From the NCBI RefSeq assembly GCF_023634655.1, contig NZ_JAMKMS010000011.1, forward strand, positions 62,001-126,000: DNA of 64,000 bases, given 5' to 3'. This document shows, piece after piece, positions 17,443-27,858 of this stretch. Made by a program: the position numbers and the translations under genes. Under the pieces are notes generated by a model. It was not told the origin of the DNA, did no database searches, and was given only the letters and a program-made list of their open reading frames with translations. This DNA comes from Vibrio methylphosphonaticus (GTDB lineage: Bacteria; Pseudomonadota; Gammaproteobacteria; Enterobacterales; Vibrionaceae). Each line of letters begins with the position of its first letter. The stretch's first letter is position 1.

Positions 17443-20088
17443 TTACTCTTCATCGCCTGCTTCGTCTTTAGGCTCCGCGTCCACTTGTGGCGCTTCCTCT
17501 GTTGATGCAGCAGTATTCGCTTCGTCACCTTCAAGGATTTCACCTTCAGGTAAATCGGCTTCTTCTACTTCGTCAATGCGTTGAAGGCCAACCACTGACT
17601 CATCGTCTGCAGTTCTAATCAGTGTCACACCTTGCGTATTTCGACCCACTTGGCTTACTTCCGCAACGCGTGTACGAACCAACGTACCTGCATCGGTGAT
17701 CATCATCATTTCGTCGCCAAGTTCAACTTGAACGGCACCGACTACAGGGCCATTTCGATCTGAAACTTTGATAGACACTACACCTTGAGTAGCACGACCT
17801 TTAGTCGGGTATTCAGCAAGTTCAGTTCGCTTACCGTAACCATTTTTCGTTACCGTTAAGATATCACCTTCGTTTGAAGGAACAATCAACGACACGACTT
17901 GGTCATCATCAGCAAGCTTCATACCACGAACACCGGCTGCAGTACGTCCCATCGCACGGACTTTATCTTCGCTAAAGCGAACGACTTTACCCGCTTTGGA
18001 GAACAGCATAATATCGCTATCGCCGTTGGTAATATCAACGCCAATCAGTGAATCGTCATCACGTAGGTTAACAGCGATTAAGCCATTCGAACGTACGTTA
18101 GAGAATTGATCCAAGGACGTTTTCTTAACCGTACCGTCACCCGTAGCCATGAAAATGTACTTTTCAGGACTAAATTCGCTGACTGGCAGAATAGCGGTAA
18201 TACGCTCGCCTTCTTCCAATGGAAGTAGGTTAACAATAGGCTTACCACGTGCCGCACGGCTCGCTAGAGGCAATTGATACACTTTCAGACGGTATGTTTT
18301 ACCGCGAGTAGAGAAACACAAGATGTTGTCATGAGTGTTAGCAACAAGCAGACGCTCGATGTAATCCTCCTCCTTCATCTTAGTGGCGCTCTTACCTTTA
18401 CCACCACGACGTTGAGCTTCGTAGTCGCTTAAGATTTGATATTTCACATAGCCTTCGTGAGATAGAGTGACGACCACATCTTCACGAGCAATTAGCTCTT
18501 CCATATCAATATCGTGTACCGCTGCAGTAATTTCACTGCGACGTGCATCGCCGTACGTTGCTTGAACAAGTTCAAGCTCTTCACGAATCACTTCCATCAA
18601 ACGTTCTGTGCTACCCAAAATGTGCAGTAGTTCAGCAATTTCTTCTAGAAGTGCTTTGTACTCATCAAGAATCTTCTCATGCTCTAGACCGGTTAGACGG
18701 TGTAGACGAAGTTCAAGAATCGCTTGAGCTTGTTGCTCCGTTAGGTAATAAAGACCATCACGGATACCGTATTCATCTTCCAACCAATCAGGGCGAGCAG
18801 CGTCAGTTCCTGCTCTTTCAAGCATAGAAGCAACATTACCCAATTCCCAACCGCGCGCCACAAGACCCACCTTCGCTTCTGCTGGCGTTGGTGCGTTACG
18901 AATCAATTCGATGATTTCATCAATGTTCGCTAATGCAAGAGATAACGCTTCAAGGATATGAGCGCGGTCACGTGCTTTCTTCAATTCGAAGATAGTACGA
19001 CGCGTTACGACTTCACGACGGTGATCAACGAAACACTTCAACATGTCTTTCAGGTTGAAAAGCTGTGGTTGGCCGTTGTTCAGCGCAACCATGTTGATAC
19101 CAAATGTCGTTTGCAGTTGAGTTTGAGAATAAAGGTTATTCAGAACAACCTCACCCACAGCGTCACGCTTACATTCGATAACAATACGCATACCGTCTTT
19201 ATCAGACTCATCACGCAGTGCACTAATGCCTTCTACTTTCTTGTCTTTAACAAGCTCAGCAATTTTTTCAATCAGGCGTGCTTTGTTCACTTGATAAGGG
19301 ATTTCAGTAACGATAATGGTTTCTTTACCATTTTTCTCTACTTCAATATCCGCTTTCGAGCGCATATACACTTTACCACGACCCGTCTTGTACGCATCAA
19401 TGATACCTTTACGGCCACTGATTAACGCTGCTGTCGGGAAGTCTGGCCCAGGGATATAATCCATGAGCTCATCAATCGTAATGTCTTCATTAGCAATAAA
19501 CGCCAGACATCCATCAATAACTTCATTCAAGTTATGTGGTGGGATATTTGTCGCCATACCAACGGCAATACCAGACGCACCGTTAACCAATAGGTTAGGG
19601 ATCTTTGTTGGTAATACTGCTGGAATTTGCTCCGTCCCATCATAGTTGGGAACGTAATCAACCGTCTCTTTATCAAGGTCTGCCAACAGTTCGCCAGCAA
19701 TTTTCGACATACGTACTTCGGTGTAACGCATGGCCGCTGCTGAGTCACCATCGACCGAGCCAAAGTTACCTTGGCCATCGACCAGCATGTAACGAAGCGA
19801 GAATGGCTGTGCCATACGAACAATCGATTCGTAAACTGCACTGTCACCATGTGGGTGATACTTACCAATAACATCGCCTACTACACGAGCAGATTTTTTG
19901 TATGCTTTGTTCCAATCATTGCCTAGCACGTTCATCGCGAATAAAACACGACGGTGCACTGGTTTTAGGCCATCACGCACGTCAGGAAGAGCACGACCAA
20001 CGATGACGGACATCGCGTAGTCGAGATAAGAGCCTCTCAGCTCATCTTCTATATTTACGGGCGTGATCTCTTTAGCTAGATCGCTCAT
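17443..20088 (-). CDS. gyrA: DNA gyrase subunit A
   Basis: This 881-residue subunit breaks and rejoins DNA in the GyrA2GyrB2 complex that introduces negative supercoils. The catalytic Tyr lies in [10 protein letters not shown] (E. coli Tyr122). The quinolone-resistance region reads [16 protein letters not shown], so position 83 is Ser (susceptible type) and position 87 is Glu where E. coli has Asp. The GyrA box QRRGGKG marks the DNA-wrapping C-terminal beta-pinwheel. A long acidic tail (about 835-881) ends the protein, as in gammaproteobacteria. GAGGAATG precedes the ATG. It is transcribed divergently from ubiG. Confidence 0.98.
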   Translation of the reverse strand: MSDLAKEITPVNIEDELRGSYLDYAMSVIVGRALPDVRDGLKPVHRRVLFAMNVLGNDWNKAYKKSARVVGDVIGKYHPHGDSAVYESIVRMAQPFSLRYMLVDGQGNFGSVDGDSAAAMRYTEVRMSKIAGELLADLDKETVDYVPNYDGTEQIPAVLPTKIPNLLVNGASGIAVGMATNIPPHNLNEVIDGCLAFIANEDITIDELMDYIPGPDFPTAALISGRKGIIDAYKTGRGKVYMRSKADIEVEKNGKETIIVTEIPYQVNKARLIEKIAELVKDKKVEGISALRDESDKDGMRIVIECKRDAVGEVVLNNLYSQTQLQTTFGINMVALNNGQPQLFNLKDMLKCFVDHRREVVTRRTIFELKKARDRAHILEALSLALANIDEIIELIRNAPTPAEAKVGLVARGWELGNVASMLERAGTDAARPDWLEDEYGIRDGLYYLTEQQAQAILELRLHRLTGLEHEKILDEYKALLEEIAELLHILGSTERLMEVIREELELVQATYGDARRSEITAAVHDIDMEELIAREDVVVTLSHEGYVKYQILSDYEAQRRGGKGKSATKMKEEDYIERLLVANTHDNILCFSTRGKTYRLKVYQLPLASRAARGKPIVNLLPLEEGERITAILPVSEFSPEKYIFMATGDGTVKKTSLDQFSNVRSNGLIAVNLRDDDSLIGVDITNGDSDIMLFSKAGKVVRFSEDKVRAMGRTAAGVRGMKLADDDQVVSLIVPSNEGDILTVTKNGYGKRTELAEYPTKGRATQGVVSIKVSDRNGPVVGAVQVELGDEMMMITDAGTLVRTRVAEVSQVGRNTQGVTLIRTADDESVVGLQRIDEVEEADLPEGEILEGDEANTAASTEEAPQVDAEPKDEAGDEE

Positions 20089-20395
20089 AGAGCTAACATT
20101 CCTCTATATATTGATCGTATATTCGATACGTATAAGGTCAGAAAATATAACACAATAATACGTAGTTCGGCATCACTTTCACGCGGCTTTTATCATGTTG
20201 TGACCTTTGTTACGATTCAACTGTCCACTATTTGCACATTTCAAATCCGCCACATGGATAAGTGGTGTAAAAAGCACCACTATTTGACGAAAATTTGCCA
20301 ACGTAGGTAAAAACACACAAACCTGCTTCATAGTATTCGTGGTAAAAAAGATTTGCGGTATACTCGACGAAAATTGGAAATAGGCACTGCTCGGT
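20089..20395. other. Divergent gyrA-ubiG promoter region
   Basis: The 307-bp intergenic region must hold both promoters. It is AT-rich next to gyrA (20100-20160, with several TATA-like hexamers). I could not fix promoter boxes and see no ORF or clear operator. Confidence 0.5.
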
Positions 20396-21106
20396 ATGGA
20401 TAAGCATCAAAACGTCGATTTAGACGAAATCAAAAAGTTTGAAGATATGGCAAGCCGTTGGTGGGATCTTGAAGGTGAATTCAAACCTCTTCATCAAATT
20501 AACCCATTGCGACTTAACTATGTTCTTGAAAATGCCAATGGATTGTTTGGCAAAAAAGTCCTAGATGTCGGTTGTGGCGGCGGCATACTTGCCGAGAGCA
20601 TGGCTGTTCAAGGCGCAACGGTTACTGGCCTCGATATGGGTAAAGAGCCACTAGAAGTGGCAAGACTGCATGCGCTAGAAACAGGCACCAAGCTCACTTA
20701 CGTTCAAAGTACTGTCGAGCAGCATGCGAGTGAACACGCCGGTGAATACGACGTTGTGACCTGTATGGAAATGCTAGAACACGTCCCTGACCCTGCATCT
20801 GTCATTGCGTCATGCGCAAAGCTTGTCAAGCCGGGCGGACAAGTCTTCTTCTCTACATTGAATCGTAATTTGCAGTCTTACCTATTTGCCATTGTAGGCG
20901 CTGAGAAGTTACTCAAAATCGTACCCGATGGTACCCACGACCACGACAAGTTTATCAAGCCTTCAGAGCTGATAAAAATGGTCGACAGAACAGAATTGGT
21001 TGAGAAAGGCATCACTGGTCTTCAGTACAACCCGCTGACAGACAGTTACAAGCTTGGGAAGCGTGTTGACGTCAATTACATCGTCTACACAGAAAAAGCA
21101 AAATAG
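20396..21106 (+). CDS. ubiG: Ubiquinone biosynthesis O-methyltransferase UbiG
   Basis: A 236-residue SAM-dependent methyltransferase that performs both O-methylations of ubiquinone synthesis at the inner membrane. The SAM-binding motif I is [13 protein letters not shown] (about residue 59). The acidic residue of motif II is in GLDMGKEPL, with [12 protein letters not shown] further on. The UbiG signature [15 protein letters not shown] is near the N-terminus. It is divergent from gyrA, the same arrangement as in E. coli. A stem-loop follows the stop. Confidence 0.97.
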   Translation: MDKHQNVDLDEIKKFEDMASRWWDLEGEFKPLHQINPLRLNYVLENANGLFGKKVLDVGCGGGILAESMAVQGATVTGLDMGKEPLEVARLHALETGTKLTYVQSTVEQHASEHAGEYDVVTCMEMLEHVPDPASVIASCAKLVKPGGQVFFSTLNRNLQSYLFAIVGAEKLLKIVPDGTHDHDKFIKPSELIKMVDRTELVEKGITGLQYNPLTDSYKLGKRVDVNYIVYTEKAK

Positions 21107-21600
21107 AAGACTCTCATCAACACAAAGGGTAGCGTTCATCGCCTACTCTTTGTGTCTTACGCTCTATACATTGAACGTGCCATTCGTGGCAGACTAGCGC
21201 CACCTCTACCCTGCCGATTAATTATGCCACTTCTCATGACCGTCGCCTCATGAGCCCTACGCTAAATCATACTTTCCTATAATTGCCACTACATCTAGTC
21301 TAGTCACTCCTTCCAGAGCCACTATAAAGCTTTCACTGTCTATTCCTTTCATTGCACTAGGTTAATCACGTTAATTATTCGACACAAATACGCTACAAAA
21401 ACAAGACAAACCTGTGCGTTTTGCAGCCTAATATCGCACTTTTAATTATCTACTCAATACCGTCCAGAAATTATCAAAGATCAAGGAATTTTTTTTTGAA
21501 ATGGTTAAAAGAAAACCGTTTTGCTAGCACGCAAATTTCACCGCTAAGTCTGCTCTATCTTCAATGGTTAGTATCTACTAACTGTTTTTTTCTGTCCCCT
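21107..21600. other. Intergenic region between ubiG and the nrd promoter
   Basis: It contains a stem-loop just after ubiG (arms 21120-21132 and 21142-21155, ACACAAAGGGTAG / CTACTCTTTGTGT) that may end ubiG transcription. After it I see no convincing gene; a short frame starting at 21421 is not protein-like. Confidence 0.5.
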
Positions 21601-21602
21601 GC

Positions 21603-21611
21603 TTATCCACA
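21603..21611 (+). promoter_or_regulatory. Consensus DnaA box upstream of nrdA
   Basis: TTATCCACA is a perfect match to the strong DnaA-box consensus. It lies 195 bp upstream of the nrdA ATG. DnaA control of nrdAB is established in E. coli, so replication-coupled expression is likely here. Confidence 0.75.
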
Positions 21612-21650
21612 GATTCAAACAAATATGTGAGCTTGAAAATTTTGGCTGAT

Positions 21651-21698
21651 AGCACTATCTTGTAAGCCGGAATGCAAATTACCCCTATATCTTGTGTT
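21651..21698. promoter_or_regulatory. Pair of NrdR-like boxes upstream of nrdA
   Basis: The octamer TATCTTGT occurs at 21656-21663 and 21688-21695, exactly 32 bp apart, about three helical turns. The second is within CCCCTATATCTTGTGTT, which resembles the known NrdR box. NrdR sites typically occur as pairs with this spacing and repress ribonucleotide reductase genes when dATP/ATP is abundant. Confidence 0.75.
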
Positions 21699-21805
21699 AA
21701 CAACAAAAAGCCATAGGGCGACTTGGATCACGAAGTCATCGCTAAGACTCAACAAAATTTCATAAAAGCAAGACTTCATATTGTTTTGTTAGGGAACACC
21801 TCAGA

Positions 21806-24094
21806 ATGAACCAGCAACTAACCGTTACCAAACGTAATGGCCGCAAAGAAACTATCGATCTTGAGAAGATTCACCGTGTTATCGCATGGGCAGCAGAAGG
21901 TCTTCAAAACGTATCAGTCTCACAAGTAGAGCTAAAAGCTCATATCCAGTTTTACGACGGGATAACGACGTCTGATATTCACGAGACAATCATTAAGTCA
22001 GCGGCAGATCTTATTTCAGAAGAGACGCCAGATTATCAATATTTATCTGCTCGCTTAGCTATCTTCCACCTTCGTAAAAAAGCGTATGGCCAGTACGAGC
22101 CCCCAACGCTATTTGACCAAGTGTCTAAGATGGTTGAAGCAGGTAAATACGACAAGCATCTCCTTGTTGACTATACCAAAGCTGAACTTGATGAACTCGA
22201 TAGCTATATTGACCACACTCGCGATCACGATTTCTCCTACGCCGCTGTTAAACAGCTGGAAGGTAAATACTTCGTGCAAAACCGTGTAACGGGTCAAATC
22301 TTTGAAAGTGCACAATTTTTGTACATTTTGGTTGCTGCTTGTCTATTCGCTAAATATCCAAAAGAAACACGTCTTGACTACATCAAGCGATTCTACGACG
22401 CGACATCGACTTTCAAAATTTCTCTACCTACACCGATTATGTCTGGTGTACGTACCCCTACCCGTCAGTTTAGCTCTTGCGTACTGATTGAATGTGGTGA
22501 CAGCCTAGATTCTATTAACGCAACAGCAAGCTCGATTGTTCGTTACGTTTCACAGCGAGCTGGCATTGGTATCAATGCAGGTCGTATTCGTGCTCTGGGT
22601 TCAGAAATCCGTGGCGGTGAAGCTTTCCACACTGGTTGCATTCCTTTCTACAAATACTTCCAAACAGCAGTAAAATGTTGTTCGCAAGGTGGTGTTCGTG
22701 GTGGTGCAGCAACGGTTTTCTATCCAATGTGGCATGGGGAAGTTCAATCACTACTTGTACTGAAGAATAACCGTGGTGTTGAAGAAAACCGTGTTCGTCA
22801 TATGGACTACGGTGTTCAACTCAATAAGCTGATGTATTCGCGCCTTGTGAAAGGTGGCAATATCACCTTGTTCTCACCGTCTGATGTACCGGGTTTATAC
22901 GACGCATTCTTTGAAGATCAAGACGAATTTGAACGTTTGTACGTTCAGTACGAAAACGACCCTTCAATCAAAAAAGAAACAGTGAAAGCGGTCGAGCTTT
23001 TCTCGTTGCTAATGCAAGAGCGTGCCTCTACCGGTCGCATCTACATTCAGAACGTTGATCACTGTAATACACACAGCCCATTTGATTCAAAAGTTGCACC
23101 AGTACGTCAATCTAACCTTTGTTTAGAAATCGCACTGCCAACTAAGCCATTAAGTAATGTTGAAGATGACGAAGGCGAAATCGCACTTTGTACACTATCT
23201 GCCTTTAACCTTGGCGCTATCAATGAGCTTGATGATCTTGCAGATCTATCTGACCTCGTGGTTCGCGCGCTAGATGCACTGCTAGATTACCAAGATTACC
23301 CGCTACCAGCGGCGTATAAGTCCACAATGAACCGCCGTACGTTAGGGGTTGGTGTAATTAACTACGCCTATTACTTAGCGAAAAACGGCGTGAAGTACTC
23401 TGATGGGTCAGCGAATAATCTGACACACCGTACATTTGAAGCGATTCAATATCACCTGTTGAAAGCGTCTGTTGAGTTATCGAAAGAGCAAGGCCGTTGC
23501 CCACTGTTTAACGAAACCAACTACGCAAAAGGCTTGTTGCCTATCGACACTTACAAGAGTGACATCAACACTTTGTGTGACGAGCCTTTGCATTACGACT
23601 GGGATAAACTGCGTGAAGAAATCATGGAGTTTGGTCTGAGAAACTCGACGTTGACTGCACTTATGCCGTCGGAGACGTCATCTCAAATCTCAAATGCGAC
23701 CAATGGCATTGAGCCACCTCGTGGTTACGTTTCAGTAAAAGCCTCTAAAGATGGTATTTTGAAACAAGTAGTACCCGATTTTGTTAATCTTAAAGAAAAC
23801 TACGAGTTACTTTGGGAAATTGGTAACAACGACGGCTACCTGCACCTTGTGGGCATTATGCAGAAGTTTGTTGACCAGGCTATCTCAGCTAACACAAACT
23901 ACGACCCAAGCGTTTATGACAGCGGTAAGGTACCAATGAAGAAATTACTTCAAGACCTTCTGACTGCATATAAATTCGGCGTAAAAACGCTGTACTATCA
24001 TAACACCCGAGACGGTGCAAAAGATGACCAAGGCGATAAAGGCGTGGTTGTTGAGCAAGAAGATGATTGTGCAGGCGGCGGTTGTAAGATTTAA
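21806..24094 (+). CDS. nrdA: Class Ia ribonucleotide reductase, alpha subunit
   Basis: A 762-residue large subunit that reduces ribonucleoside diphosphates, forming the holoenzyme with NrdB. The N-terminal ATP-cone (about 5-95) gives allosteric activity control. Catalytic cysteines are in RQFSSCVLIECGD (Cys225 region) and IALCTLSAFNLG (Cys439 region), and the Tyr pair for radical transfer is in VKTLYYHN. The C-terminal swinging cysteines are in CAGGGCKI. Length matches E. coli (761). It heads nrdA-nrdB-yfaE behind DnaA and NrdR sites. Confidence 0.98.
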   Translation: MNQQLTVTKRNGRKETIDLEKIHRVIAWAAEGLQNVSVSQVELKAHIQFYDGITTSDIHETIIKSAADLISEETPDYQYLSARLAIFHLRKKAYGQYEPPTLFDQVSKMVEAGKYDKHLLVDYTKAELDELDSYIDHTRDHDFSYAAVKQLEGKYFVQNRVTGQIFESAQFLYILVAACLFAKYPKETRLDYIKRFYDATSTFKISLPTPIMSGVRTPTRQFSSCVLIECGDSLDSINATASSIVRYVSQRAGIGINAGRIRALGSEIRGGEAFHTGCIPFYKYFQTAVKCCSQGGVRGGAATVFYPMWHGEVQSLLVLKNNRGVEENRVRHMDYGVQLNKLMYSRLVKGGNITLFSPSDVPGLYDAFFEDQDEFERLYVQYENDPSIKKETVKAVELFSLLMQERASTGRIYIQNVDHCNTHSPFDSKVAPVRQSNLCLEIALPTKPLSNVEDDEGEIALCTLSAFNLGAINELDDLADLSDLVVRALDALLDYQDYPLPAAYKSTMNRRTLGVGVINYAYYLAKNGVKYSDGSANNLTHRTFEAIQYHLLKASVELSKEQGRCPLFNETNYAKGLLPIDTYKSDINTLCDEPLHYDWDKLREEIMEFGLRNSTLTALMPSETSSQISNATNGIEPPRGYVSVKASKDGILKQVVPDFVNLKENYELLWEIGNNDGYLHLVGIMQKFVDQAISANTNYDPSVYDSGKVPMKKLLQDLLTAYKFGVKTLYYHNTRDGAKDDQGDKGVVVEQEDDCAGGGCKI

Positions 24095-24162
24095 TCGTTC
24101 ATAAGACAAATTAGTAACACAGCCCTTTCCTTAGCGAAGGGGCTAAAAAGGATTGCAGCACC

Positions 24163-25296
24163 ATGGCTTACAGTACTTTTACTCAAACAAAGAATAACGC
24201 CTTAAAAGAACCAATGTTCTTAGGGCAGCCGGTAAACGTAGCGCGTTATGACCAGCAAAAATTCGAAATTTTCGAAAAGTTGATCGAAAAACAGCTTTCC
24301 TTTTTCTGGCGACCAGAAGAAGTTGACGTATCCAGCGATCGTATCGACTACAACAAGCTACCAGAACATGAAAAGCACATCTTCATCAGTAACTTGAAGT
24401 ATCAAACTCTACTGGATTCGATTCAAGGTCGTAGCCCTAACGTTGCGCTTTTGCCATTGGTTTCACTTCCTGAGCTTGAAACTTGGATTGAGACATGGTC
24501 GTTCTCTGAGACGATCCACTCTCGTTCATATACGCACATCATTCGCAATATTGTAAATGACCCAAGTGTTGTCTTCGACGACATCGTTGAAAATGAGCAC
24601 ATTTTAAAGCGTGCTAAAGACATTGCGCATTACTACGATGACCTCATTCAAGCAACAAACGACTACCACCGTTACGGCGAAGGTACGCATGTTCTAAATG
24701 GTGAAGAAGTTAAAGTTAGCCTGTATGAGCTAAAGAAAAAACTCTACCTTTGCTTAATGTCAGTTAACGCCTTAGAAGCGATTCGTTTCTACGTAAGTTT
24801 TGCTTGTTCATTTGCTTTTGCGGAACGCGAGCTGATGGAAGGTAACGCAAAAATCATCAAACTCATTGCACGTGATGAAGCATTGCACCTGACCGGCACA
24901 CAGCACATGGTGAACATTCTTCGTAACGGTCAAGATGATTTCTCATTCATGCAAATTGCAGAAGAATGTAAACAAGACTGTTTCGACCTATTTAAAGAGG
25001 CGGCAGAACAAGAAAAAGAATGGGCAGAATACCTATTCAAAGATGGTTCTATGATTGGCTTGAATAAAGATATTCTATGTCAGTACGTTGAATACATCAC
25101 TAACGTACGTATGCAAGCTGTTGGCTTGGGTGTGGCTTATCCGGAAGCGACGTCGAACCCGATTCCTTGGATTAACGCTTGGTTATCTTCAGATAATGTT
25201 CAAGTTGCCCCTCAGGAAGCCGAAATCAGTTCTTATCTTGTTGGTCAAATTGACAATGAAGTAAGTGCGAATGACTTCGAGGACTTCGAACTTTAA
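24163..25296 (+). CDS. nrdB: Class Ia ribonucleotide reductase, beta subunit
   Basis: A 377-residue small subunit carrying the di-iron centre and tyrosyl radical. The radical Tyr is in [12 protein letters not shown] (E. coli Tyr122). Iron ligands are visible as [26 protein letters not shown] and [14 protein letters not shown]. The C-terminal tail ANDFEDFEL binds NrdA. It is 68 bp downstream of nrdA; that gap holds a hairpin (AGCCCTTTC / GAAGGGGCT at about 24121-24144) just before the ribosome site. Its stop overlaps the yfaE start (TAATG). Confidence 0.98.
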   Translation: MAYSTFTQTKNNALKEPMFLGQPVNVARYDQQKFEIFEKLIEKQLSFFWRPEEVDVSSDRIDYNKLPEHEKHIFISNLKYQTLLDSIQGRSPNVALLPLVSLPELETWIETWSFSETIHSRSYTHIIRNIVNDPSVVFDDIVENEHILKRAKDIAHYYDDLIQATNDYHRYGEGTHVLNGEEVKVSLYELKKKLYLCLMSVNALEAIRFYVSFACSFAFAERELMEGNAKIIKLIARDEALHLTGTQHMVNILRNGQDDFSFMQIAEECKQDCFDLFKEAAEQEKEWAEYLFKDGSMIGLNKDILCQYVEYITNVRMQAVGLGVAYPEATSNPIPWINAWLSSDNVQVAPQEAEISSYLVGQIDNEVSANDFEDFEL

Positions 25297-25571
25297 TGCC
25301 AACCATTAAGATAAACTCTATCACTACCATTGAATCTAACCCTTCTAATACGGTCTTAGAGACGCTAGAGCAAGCGGGATTAGAGCCAGAATATAACTGC
25401 CGAGACGGACACTGTGGTGCTTGTCGCTGTACGTTAGTATCTGGAGAAGTGGAATATGTAGGGTTTGCGATGGCTTACACTCAAGGCAATGAGATACTGC
25501 CTTGTATTTGTCGAGCGAAAACAAACATTGAACTCGGCGATATTGCGCATCAAGTAAAGAAGCGAGCATAA
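25296..25571 (+). CDS. yfaE: 2Fe-2S ferredoxin YfaE (NrdB cofactor maintenance)
   Basis: A 91-residue plant-type ferredoxin that delivers electrons to reactivate the NrdB di-iron tyrosyl cofactor. The cluster cysteines are in YNCRDGHCGACRC and the later PCIC. It is translationally coupled to nrdB through a one-base TAATG overlap and closes the operon. Confidence 0.95.
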   Translation: MPTIKINSITTIESNPSNTVLETLEQAGLEPEYNCRDGHCGACRCTLVSGEVEYVGFAMAYTQGNEILPCICRAKTNIELGDIAHQVKKRA

Positions 25572-25590
25572 ACCAAGCTCTCCCCTCTTT

Positions 25591-25617
25591 AAACGGCTCT
25601 TAATGAGCCGTTTTTTG
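25591..25617 (+). terminator. Intrinsic terminator of nrdA-nrdB-yfaE
   Basis: AACGGCTC/GAGCCGTT stem followed by TTTTTTG, 20 bp after the yfaE stop. Confidence 0.92.
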
Positions 25618-25667
25618 TTGCCGCTCGTTTAAATCTGTCGTTAACCTTGTTCTTTGCTACCTAGCCC

Positions 25668-25715
25668 AATTACCTTCTTTGTTATCATTGCCTAATTACC
25701 TTCTTTGTTATCATT
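25668..25715. repeat. 26-bp tandem duplication over the end of the hydroxylase gene
   Basis: A 22-bp sequence (AATTACCTTCTTTGTTATCATT) is present exactly at 25668-25689 and 25694-25715, period 26 bp. The second copy is the end of the minus-strand hydroxylase gene (residues NDNKEGN and stop); the first lies just beyond its stop codon. Confidence 0.95.
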
Positions 25716-26549
25716 CGGCGGTAATAACATGGTAGTAAGTCGTTGCTTTAACGTTTGGTCTGGTGCAAAAACCTCTCGCCACATGTCTTTCCACTCGGCA
25801 AATGTCACAGTAATGGGATTAAAACTCTCAACCGGCTTGCTAATGCCATATCTTACTGTCTCCACTTCAGGCTCAAACGTGCCAAATATCCGGTCCCAAA
25901 CAATCAGCACACCTGCATAGTTTTTATCGATATATTGGGAATTTCGTCCGTGATGCACGCGATGATGGGAGGGCGTATTAAAAACCCACTCAAGCCAACC
26001 AAGTCGTTTTATCCATTGGGTATGAACGAAAAACTGTAGCCCCAGGTTCAGCAGCACAACAAATACCACCCATTTAGGGTCAAATCCAATCACAATCAGT
26101 GGCAGCCAAAACAACCACATCCCTGCTAAGGGGTACATTAGGCTTTGTCTAAACGCAGTGCTAAAATTCATGTTCTCTGAGCTATGGTGAACCACGTGAG
26201 CCGCCCACATCCAACGAACTCGATGGCTCGCCCTGTGAAACCAATAATAGAAAAAATCCTGCAATAGCATCAATAATAGAAACGTAAAGACCGACATATC
26301 TATATCGAAAATACGCCAGCCAAAGACACTCAAGTAAACGTATGAAATGAATAGACCCGCCAGTAACTCCGACAGTTGATGCAAGCCAGCTAAGCTGAAG
26401 TTGCACACAAGCTCTTTTAACGAATAATGGCCCGATGTAGGTAACCGCCCTAAACGCTGTCCAAATACATATTCAAGTATCATCATGACAACAAAAGCCG
26501 GCGCAAGCAGCAGTAATAACCACTCTGGGTTTTCGACTATATCAGCCAC
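25692..26549 (-). CDS. Fatty acid hydroxylase / sterol desaturase family membrane protein
   Basis: A 285-residue integral membrane protein with several hydrophobic helices and the three histidine clusters of the family: HRASHR, HVVHHSSE and HRVHHGRN. These bind a di-iron centre that hydroxylates or desaturates a lipid substrate using oxygen. Bacterial members often act on lipids of the cell envelope; the substrate here is unknown. It starts 12 bp after the DUF2804 gene, forming a two-gene operon. The C-terminal tail PPNDNKEGN is covered by a tandem DNA duplication. Confidence 0.9.
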   Translation of the reverse strand: MADIVENPEWLLLLLAPAFVVMMILEYVFGQRLGRLPTSGHYSLKELVCNFSLAGLHQLSELLAGLFISYVYLSVFGWRIFDIDMSVFTFLLLMLLQDFFYYWFHRASHRVRWMWAAHVVHHSSENMNFSTAFRQSLMYPLAGMWLFWLPLIVIGFDPKWVVFVVLLNLGLQFFVHTQWIKRLGWLEWVFNTPSHHRVHHGRNSQYIDKNYAGVLIVWDRIFGTFEPEVETVRYGISKPVESFNPITVTFAEWKDMWREVFAPDQTLKQRLTTMLLPPNDNKEGN

Positions 26550-26561
26550 AACAAGCTCTCC

Positions 26562-27581
26562 TTACCATTTGGCATAGTGATCTTCCGTCAAACCAATCAC
26601 ACGGTCTAATGGATAACGGTGACCTTCGAGATCCGTTAATACTCCGGAAAAGTAACCGACATACTGGCGAAAATTGCTCTTTAGCACGCCAACGTTGAGC
26701 TTTTCTGATCTTGATTGAAGTGGTTGGAAAGTCAGATCAATACCACCGTCATCCCCATAAATTCGCCATGGTTTATTTGAGTCCAGTCGATCAAAGTCAA
26801 AATGCACGCCATTAAGTAAATAGCGCTGACCATCAATCCACACGGTATTCTCTGTCGCGCCAGTTTCATTAACACCCGCCGCAACATTGACGCCAATTCG
26901 CCGCCCGTTGACCCACGCATTAATACTTGCCCAGCGCCAGCTAGTTTCTTGTCTCATGTAGCCAGCTGAAAAATCGTAACCAGCTAAGCAAGTTGACACA
27001 TCAAGTGCGTTACCTTTCACCACGATACGGCCTGTCACGTCCAACGCGTTGTGTTTTTGCGTATACGTCCAGCCTGAGTATCCTGTAGGCGTACACAACA
27101 TTAACGGACCCGTCCCGTTGCTCGGAGGACTCAACGTGATGTCCATATCAAGTAACTCTGAGGTTACCCTGACGTGCCATAAGCCCTCCTCGATCTCAAA
27201 CCGAGTATCCAGAGCTTTAAAGTAACTCGCACTTTGCCATGGTGACGGACTCATTTGGTACTGATACCCCAACAGTTGGATTGTTTTCGCCTCTACAAGC
27301 TCATTAGTGGCAATGTCATAGACGTAATAGAAGCTATTGCCGAGGTAGCGTATGTCAGCCATCGCTACCCCTATGATGTAATCTGGGGTACAAATACTGA
27401 CAAATTGAAACTGCTTATAATGAAAGTACTTCGCTAGTCGATTTGCTGTTTTGTCCATGGTGGTGCGATAGACAAAACGCTCCAAATCTAGATATTTGGG
27501 GATGGCAGTAAGATGACCAAATTCTGGTTTCCCGTTGTCGTTAAAAAGGCTTTCAATTTCCACCAGTGACGATGCACTCAT
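26562..27581 (-). CDS. DUF2804 family protein
   Basis: The start is placed at 27581 (MSASSLVEIE), preceded by GGAG; the longer frame to 27671 adds a Cys-rich, unlikely N-terminus. The 339-residue product matches DUF2804, beta-rich proteins of unknown function related in shape to lipocalin-like or AttH-type hydrolases. Visible blocks include PPSNGTGPLMLCTPTG, SWRWASINAWVNGRRIGVN and LKSNFRQYVGYFSGVL. It is co-transcribed with the fatty acid hydroxylase, hinting at a lipid role. No signal peptide is seen. Confidence 0.85.
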   Translation of the reverse strand: MSASSLVEIESLFNDNGKPEFGHLTAIPKYLDLERFVYRTTMDKTANRLAKYFHYKQFQFVSICTPDYIIGVAMADIRYLGNSFYYVYDIATNELVEAKTIQLLGYQYQMSPSPWQSASYFKALDTRFEIEEGLWHVRVTSELLDMDITLSPPSNGTGPLMLCTPTGYSGWTYTQKHNALDVTGRIVVKGNALDVSTCLAGYDFSAGYMRQETSWRWASINAWVNGRRIGVNVAAGVNETGATENTVWIDGQRYLLNGVHFDFDRLDSNKPWRIYGDDGGIDLTFQPLQSRSEKLNVGVLKSNFRQYVGYFSGVLTDLEGHRYPLDRVIGLTEDHYAKW

Positions 27582-27630
27582 AATAGCTTCATACTCCAAC
27601 CGTAATAAACGTGTTACATCGAGTATGAGC

Positions 27631-27647
27631 CATGATTTGCAATCATG
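27631..27647. promoter_or_regulatory. Palindrome upstream of the DUF2804-hydroxylase operon
   Basis: CATGATTTGCAATCATG has perfect 7-bp arms and a 3-nt centre, 50-66 bp upstream of the DUF2804 ATG. Its position fits an operator. Confidence 0.4.
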
Positions 27648-27807
27648 ATCAGAATTAGAGCAAAAGCACAAAATGGATCACGTTTAACTAATGGATTAGT
27701 CGTAACTAGTTGGTTAGCTTCCGCTATAAATAACAACTAATGATGATGAGCGTCAGGCAGGCAATCAAAACAGAGCGACAAATACTGAGCAGGTATGGCA
27801 CAAAAAG

Positions 27808-27836
27808 AAAAAGCCGGTTGAATAAACCGGCTTTAA
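27808..27836 (-). terminator. Intrinsic terminator of small gene at 27859
   Basis: On the minus strand AAAGCCGGTT/AACCGGCTTT forms a hairpin continuing into TTCTTTTTG, about 22 bp downstream of the gene's stop. Confidence 0.88.
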
Positions 27837-27858
27837 AGAGAAAATACGATATAGACGG

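Noticed and set aside
18958..19425. 155-residue plus-strand frame inside gyrA
   Set aside because: Antisense to conserved gyrA coding sequence; explained as a shadow.
25296..25571. Plus/minus overlap suggesting an antisense gene at 25345-25569
   Set aside because: The minus frame is a shadow of yfaE, whose Fe-S cysteines are conserved.
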